From NCBI GenBank assembly GCA_003254925.1, contig QANZ01010258.1, positions 39,974 to 103,973 of the forward strand: a stretch of 64,000 bases of DNA, given 5' to 3'. Position numbers and translations under genes: made by a program. The stretch comes from Chamaecrista fasciculata (taxonomy: Eukaryota > Streptophyta > Magnoliopsida > Fabales > Fabaceae). Shown here in pieces: positions 59,419-64,000 of this stretch. Below the pieces are notes generated by a model. The model did no database searches. It saw only the letters and a list, made by a program, of their open reading frames with translations, and had not been told where the DNA came from. Numbering within the stretch: position 1 is the first letter of the stretch; every line of letters starts with the position of its first letter.

Positions 59419-61686
59419 TTAGACACGTGTCCCAGGAATAGGAGTGGGTGTAGCCTTATGCATTGGATCTCCGGTGGTCCCTCCGATGCCGTATTGGTCG
59501 GAGTCGCGATAACCGGGGCCGTATCGGCTGCTATAGAGGCCTGCGTGTATGAGTAGCAAGTACAGAAGCTGCGTGAATGTTAGGAGTATTATGAATGCCT
59601 CCACTATTCGAAGCCTCCACCCTCTGTGCCCTCCTATATTTATCTGCTTGCAAGCCAACCTATAACAGTACAGTACAACTTTTGTTAATTACAAATACCA
59701 CAGGATTAATAATTATGACTAAATTAATAATTTAGTCTCTAAAAAATAGTCCCTAAAAAGTGGAAACTTTAAATACACAATCTTTAGTTTTTTAGAAGAC
59801 CTAATTATTTATTTATACATTCATTCCATATTTTCTAAAAAATGATTCAATCCTAAACTATTATTAAATTAATAATTTGATCTCTAAAAAAATAAAATAT
59901 AAAATTTACTTCTTAAAAAATTTTAAAAACATGCTTTTTCTATTTATGATGAAAGGATTAAATAGTATAATTTTTAACCTACAAAAAAGTCTATATAAAG
60001 ACTCTCTTTCAATTTTTTAAAAACTAAATTATATATTTTAATTTTAATTTTTTAAAGATTTAAATTAACAATTTTTTAAGAACTAAATTGTTAATTTAAC
60101 AAGAAAAAATAAATGCAACTTGATCCTAGCTATGTTAATTTATTTATTTATTGGGTTTTTACCCAAAAGCTAGGAGAGTGACGGCCCAAGCAACGATTGC
60201 TGTGGCTCCTGCTGATGCTAAACTATCAGTCCTCCATGTCCTAATGTGGTTGACTCCTATGAATTTCGATACAATGCCCAGAATTGAAGCTAGCATCGCG
60301 AAAATTAAGAAGAACATTGTAGCACCATTTCCTCCAAAACCTGCCAAAAAAACAACTCAAATAATTAATGTCGTTTTCGTAATTAATTTATATATACTTT
60401 CAGATTGACTCATAACTAAAAAAAAAGAGTAAATTACATTTTAGTACCTTATAGTTTGATCATATTTCATTTTGGTAAGCTATGATATTCTCTATTAACA
60501 CTTTAGTATCTTTTGGAGTTATTTTGTAATTGGCCAAAGTCCTATTTTGGTCCCTCAGTTATGCTCAGTGTTTCAAATTGGTCCCTCAGTTATTTTTAGT
60601 TCCATATTGGTCCCTCAATTTTCCAAAACTTGGCACAGTTGGTCCCTCTAACGGTTTTCATCCATTTTTCTGTTAAAAAAAAGATAAAAATAAACTTTGT
60701 TCTCCTGAAAGTTTTATTTTCTTATAGTAACGTCATTTTCTTTTTATAATAGGATCAAAACATAAGAAAAAAAATAAATTAAGATTTTAACTTAATTTGT
60801 CCAAAAACACTTTTCTTTCTCTCTCTGATGCGAAGCCGTAGTTGTAACAGTGGAAGCGGCAGTATAATCATCGGAGGAGGACCAGAATGTGGAACGCTCT
60901 GCTTCGAATCCCAGCGACTTTGTAGTCGAAGTCCGGCTTCGCGAATGCCATGGAAACCGGTGTCAAATGCGAAAGATACAAACTTTACTTCCTAACCACT
61001 TTTGTTAAGAAAAGAAATCGAGCTGGCGGCACTAGAGGAGAGAGGAGGAAGACGAAGAAAATCTGGAAGAATTTGTGGAGATGATGGGAGGTGTTGCAGC
61101 GGCGGAGAAAGGAAGAAGATGAAGGCATAGTGTGAAATTCACAAAGACCCTCCATTTATTTCTATTTTGTGGTGTTTTAATCCTATTACAAAAAGAAAAA
61201 GATCTCACTATAAGAAAATAAAACTTTCAGGGAAACAAAGTTTATTTTTACCTTTTTTTTAACAGAAATATAGATGGAAACCGTTAGAGGGACCAACTTT
61301 GTCAAGTTTTGGAAAACTGAGGGACCAATATGGAAAAAAATAATCGAGGGACCAATTTGGAACATTGAGCATAACTAAGAGACCAAAATAGGACTTTGGC
61401 CTTTTGTAATTTTAACCATAACAAATTTTGCAAAAATTACATATTAACCTCTAATATTTTCAGAAAATTATAAATTAGTCCCTAATACATATTATTTAAA
61501 CTTTAAATATTTTTCAGACTGACTGACTCATAATTAAAAAAAAAAAAAATAGTACTTACTGGGGTGGTAGGTTTGGCCGTTGATGAACCTGTTAAGACAC
61601 CAACTAGCAAAGCCAAGCACAATGAAATACATCACCAAATTCAGAAATAGCAATGGAGCTGCAACGTTTCTTCCCACTGTAGCCAT
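59419..61686 (-). CDS. AWPM-19-like four-helix membrane protein
   Basis: Three exons on the minus strand (61560-61686, 60163-60340, 59419-59659) sum to 546 nt, 181 aa, with GT..AG borders and matching phases. AWPM-19 proteins are ABA-induced plasma-membrane proteins of seeds and stressed tissue; rice PM1 was reported to move ABA across the plasma membrane. Four hydrophobic segments are visible at about 9-31, 49-71, 84-104 and 118-143. Family signatures are SWCLNRFINGQTYHPSFGGN, RTWRTDSLASA and GGHRGWRLR. The C-terminal tail is Gly/Thr/Pro-rich. Exon 1 starts at the first ATG (MATVGRNVAAPLL), which matches family N-termini. Intron 1 (1.2 kb) carries an inserted MULE. ABRE, RY and TATA motifs lie just upstream. 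Confidence 0.95.
60532..61401. mobile_element. Pack-MULE-like element in intron 1 of the AWPM-19 gene
   Basis: 870 bp bounded by GGCCAAAGTCCTATTTTGGT and its reverse ACCAAAATAGGACTTTGGCC, with inverted repeats of roughly 250-300 bp. The 10-bp TTTTGTAATT at 60522-60531 and 61402-61411 is the target duplication. The non-repeat centre (about 60830-61130) is GC-richer. On the minus strand it reads like a gene 5' end: a C/T-rich leader, then an ATG at about 60951 opening MAFAKPDFDYKVAGIRSRAF and HILVLLR. No transposase is encoded. Confidence 0.8.
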
Positions 61687-61813
61687 TATGATACTATATA
61701 TATATATACTTGTGATTTCTTTTTTCTCTAAATTCTTTCTTCAAGCTTCGGAAACACTTTCAATTTGAGATATTGCAGAAATGATTGATTACTCCAATCC
61801 AATGTAGTGAGCA

Positions 61814-61907
61814 ATATATAGAAGGTTCAAAGGAGTTTACAAGATACGTGTCAAGCTGCAGCGTTTTGCATGTGTGCTCTTTGAGTACAGGTGTTAGGAC
61901 ACGTGTC
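61814..61907 (-). promoter_or_regulatory. ABRE/RY/TATA cluster upstream of the AWPM-19 gene
   Basis: Within 225 bp of the start codon lie a palindromic ABRE/G-box GACACGTGTC (61898-61907), a second ABRE core TACGTGTC (61845-61852), an RY element core CATGCA on the minus strand (61867-61872) between them, and TATATAT (61814-61820). ABRE plus RY is the usual ABI5/ABI3 signature of late seed genes, in line with the family's ABA induction. Function is inferred from motifs. Confidence 0.65.
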
Positions 61908-62109
61908 GAGTTCTGTATGTTTCTCTCATAAAATTCTCTCTCTATTGAAATCTCGAACTTTAATATTAAACGGTGCGTTATCCATACAAAGAAAAAGGCG
62001 TTTCAGAGCATCATTTGCTTAGACACCAGTACACTACCGTCCAAAGTCTCGGTGAAAAATTAAATGCTCATCACATCATATTATAGTTTTTGTTGTTTTT
62101 CTTGGAATT

Positions 62110-62400
62110 ATCTAATGAGCAAACCCCCTTTTTGGTCCCTCAATTGTTACTGAGTCGAGGAATCGGTCCCTCAATTGTGGGAAACTACAACTCAGTCCCT
62201 CAATTGTACACTTCCGTCTACGTTTTGGTCCCTCACGTCTGGTCCGTTAGTGATAGAGGTGTTAAGTGATGACGTGTCACCGTTATCTGATGAGGTGTTT
62301 GTTAAATGCTTAGTTGGCATGCCAAATAAATATCCAAGTCATTTTCCATTGCCACCTCATTAAAATAAATTAAAATCAAAATGAGAAGATGAAAGGCTAT
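62110..62400. repeat. Decayed 'ggtccctcaattgt' element end
   Basis: Four spaced copies of GTCCCTCAATTGT or GGTCCCTCA words (62134-62235), then a GTTAAGTGATGACGTGTCAC sentence typical of the TIR of plant MULE-like elements. No reversed partner end was found to the right before the window edge. Confidence 0.45.
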
Positions 62401-62479
62401 GCGTCGTGTGTATGTATGGGATTACTGACTCACAATATAAAATTTCCCAAATCAGCAAAAGTGGTCCCAAACCCTAATG

Positions 62480-62612
62480 GTCCCAAATTCTGTCGAATCC
62501 TCTGCGCGCTCTCTCACCCTAAGCATCGTGCATCGTCGCCGCTCGCAAATCGCCGCCGTTGAAGTCGCCCGCCGGTCAAGATGCGACTGAAGTCCATCGG
62601 TAACCCACGGTA
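62480..62612 (+). pseudogene. Orphan first-exon-like fragment
   Basis: A GC-rich, leader-like stretch (CTCTCTCACCC..CGTCGCCGCTCG) leads to an ATG at 62581 reading MRLKSIGNPR, then a splice-donor-like GGTAAGC at 62610. No further exon was identified downstream and a single N lies at 62750. It may be the first exon of a real gene with distant exons beyond the window or a fragment captured by the element at its left. Confidence 0.3.
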
Positions 62613-64000
62613 AGCATATCGTGTTTGTTTTCTCTGTTTTTGTCTCATCGTGATAATTGAAGGCGGTTTTCTGTATGGACTGATAATCGAAGGCGGTTTT
62701 CTGATAATTGAAGCATCTCGGTCTATTAATGTAGTGTTCATTATTTCANACCATGTGTTGGAAGAAATTGCAATAAATCTCCTTTTAACATATTTAATTG
62801 TTTTATAAGCAGTTTAGAATATGTTCTATTTGTGAGAATTATACTATGCCATCTATGGTTGCTTGTCTGGAGAGCCATTTTTGAGTAACCAAAATGTTCA
62901 AGGTGCTGCTTTACAAGTTATTATTTTTATGTTTGCCCTCAATTGTAAGAGTGCTGCTTTATAAGCAGAGATGGCTGACAAGGTGTTTGCCACGTAAAAA
63001 TGACAAAAAAAATGACAGCTGAGTCAAAATTGAGCAGAGATGGCTGACACTATTAGTCCCTAATTATATACATTACAGCTGAACAATTGATTTGGGTTTC
63101 ATTTGAGAGGAAATGAGTTTAGTTTTATTGGTATGTTATGAATGACTCGTTCATTATCTTACAATATTCTGTCATATGACTAATTATTTATACAAATATA
63201 GGATTAATCTGAATTTTTTTTCAATTTCCATGAGTTATCTTTTCTTAATTTGTTTCTTTCTGTTCTTTTTCAAAATTTAATTTATCTCTTTATTATCCAA
63301 TGTTAGATATGATGTAAGTGGTTCTTAAGGATAAAACTTCTATGAACTCTAGTTGCATGGTTAGTTTTTAGAGATACTTAATTCATTTGATAAGAGCATG
63401 AAATCTGAATACTTCTGTTCTGTTTTTCCTCTATCATCATAGTCTTGAGCTTAGTAAACTCCTGAGAGTAGGATATAGTTGATTAATTGGAGCATTAGGT
63501 ATTTCAATTTTTATAGATAATATCTCAAAAATTGGAGTCTAGGATATTTCTTTTAGGAGAGCTTGATTGTGAAATAGTTATATAAATGAGAGATGTTAGG
63601 TATGTGTAAAAATAGTTGTTATTTAGATTGTGAAACAGATATATAAATGAGAGATGTTAGAGCTTGAGGAATTGTGTTAGTTTATAGTTATGAGCAACAA
63701 CGTAGCTTTTGCAGATGTTATGCCTTGCAAATCAAGATGGAATAATTGCTACAGTTAATGCTTTGTGAAACTTTGTGATGGCGGCATACGCTATATACAT
63801 CCTGTGGTGAGTCCACTGAGGGTCGTGATTGGTAATCATAACTGTTTAGATATTAGAATGGTTTACTATTTTCAGCGTGGAGGGGTGAGGGACTTTAATT
63901 TTACAGGTCTTTGGTTTTTGTAGCAAGAGATTAAAAGTGTGCATGTGAGTATGAAGATGAAAGATGGTAGTCAGACCTGAGTGCTTTTTTATGTAGAGAA
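62613..64000. other. Spacer to the window end
   Basis: No coding exon was recognised. 63565-63660 holds a short direct duplication (TATATAAATGAGAGATGTTAG at 63580 and 63640). If 62480-62612 is a true first exon, this would be its intron or UTR. Confidence 0.4.

Noticed and set aside
1-64000. CRISPR arrays, operons, bacterial-type signals, rRNA or tRNA genes
   Set aside because: None seen; the sequence is eukaryotic, and no cloverleaf with A and B boxes was noticed by eye. A tRNA scan was not possible here.

Overview
The window is nuclear DNA from a flowering plant, almost certainly a eudicot. The evidence is intron-rich genes with plant-only families (AWPM-19, xyloglucan endotransglucosylase, plant glyoxal oxidase, CKL-type casein kinase I), AT-rich spacers, and plant transposons: MULEs, a Stowaway MITE, SINEs with TTG-type tails, a plant LINE and LTR elements primed by initiator tRNA-Met. 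The species cannot be fixed. The assembly is a draft. It has two N blocks (27774-28137 and 52867-53563) and single N joints at 6019, 8903, 35253, 35462, 55208 and 62750, several of which sit at duplicated sequence.

Five host genes were rebuilt exon by exon, and each reads through in frame: a secreted glyoxal/aldehyde oxidase (1547-3608, +, 2 exons, 628 aa), a xyloglucan endotransglucosylase/hydrolase (6251-7692, +, 4 exons, 291 aa), a casein kinase I of the CKL3/CKL4 type (13440-17127, +, 14 exons, 430 aa), a Bin3/MePCE-type RNA methyltransferase (30138-34636, -, 8 exons, 290 aa) and an AWPM-19-like membrane protein (59419-61686, -, 3 exons, 181 aa). They do not form a pathway; this is an ordinary gene series with independent functions. 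The oxidase and the XTH both act at the cell wall/apoplast.

Between the genes lie layered transposons. 1-13 kb: genes plus small inverted-repeat elements, one with a clean 9-bp target duplication (9169-9718), and a Stowaway MITE just upstream of the kinase. 21.8-24.1 kb: a minisatellite, a 5'-truncated LINE and a foldback-like element. 24.3-29.9 kb: a short LTR element carrying only Gag and protease (TR-GAG type), whose 3' half and flank are repeated across an N gap, most likely as unmerged haplotypes. 34.9-51.5 kb: a nest of decayed LTR elements with two solo LTRs, each with a perfect 5-bp target duplication, and a broken partial copy of a methyltransferase exon. 52.5-59 kb: a long-TIR MULE inside an older element, a CACTA-like end and another complete small element. 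60.5-61.4 kb: a MULE carrying a gene-like fragment inside intron 1 of the AWPM-19 gene.

The most notable signal is in the TR-GAG LTRs. Upstream of the TATA box lies an array of 5-bp-phased nGAAn/nTTCn units with four perfect three-unit heat shock elements in exact 10-bp register, which predicts heat-inducible transcription of a non-autonomous Ty3-like element. Other leads are the gene-capturing MULE, the upstream exon duplication of the methyltransferase, and the overlap around the first N gap.
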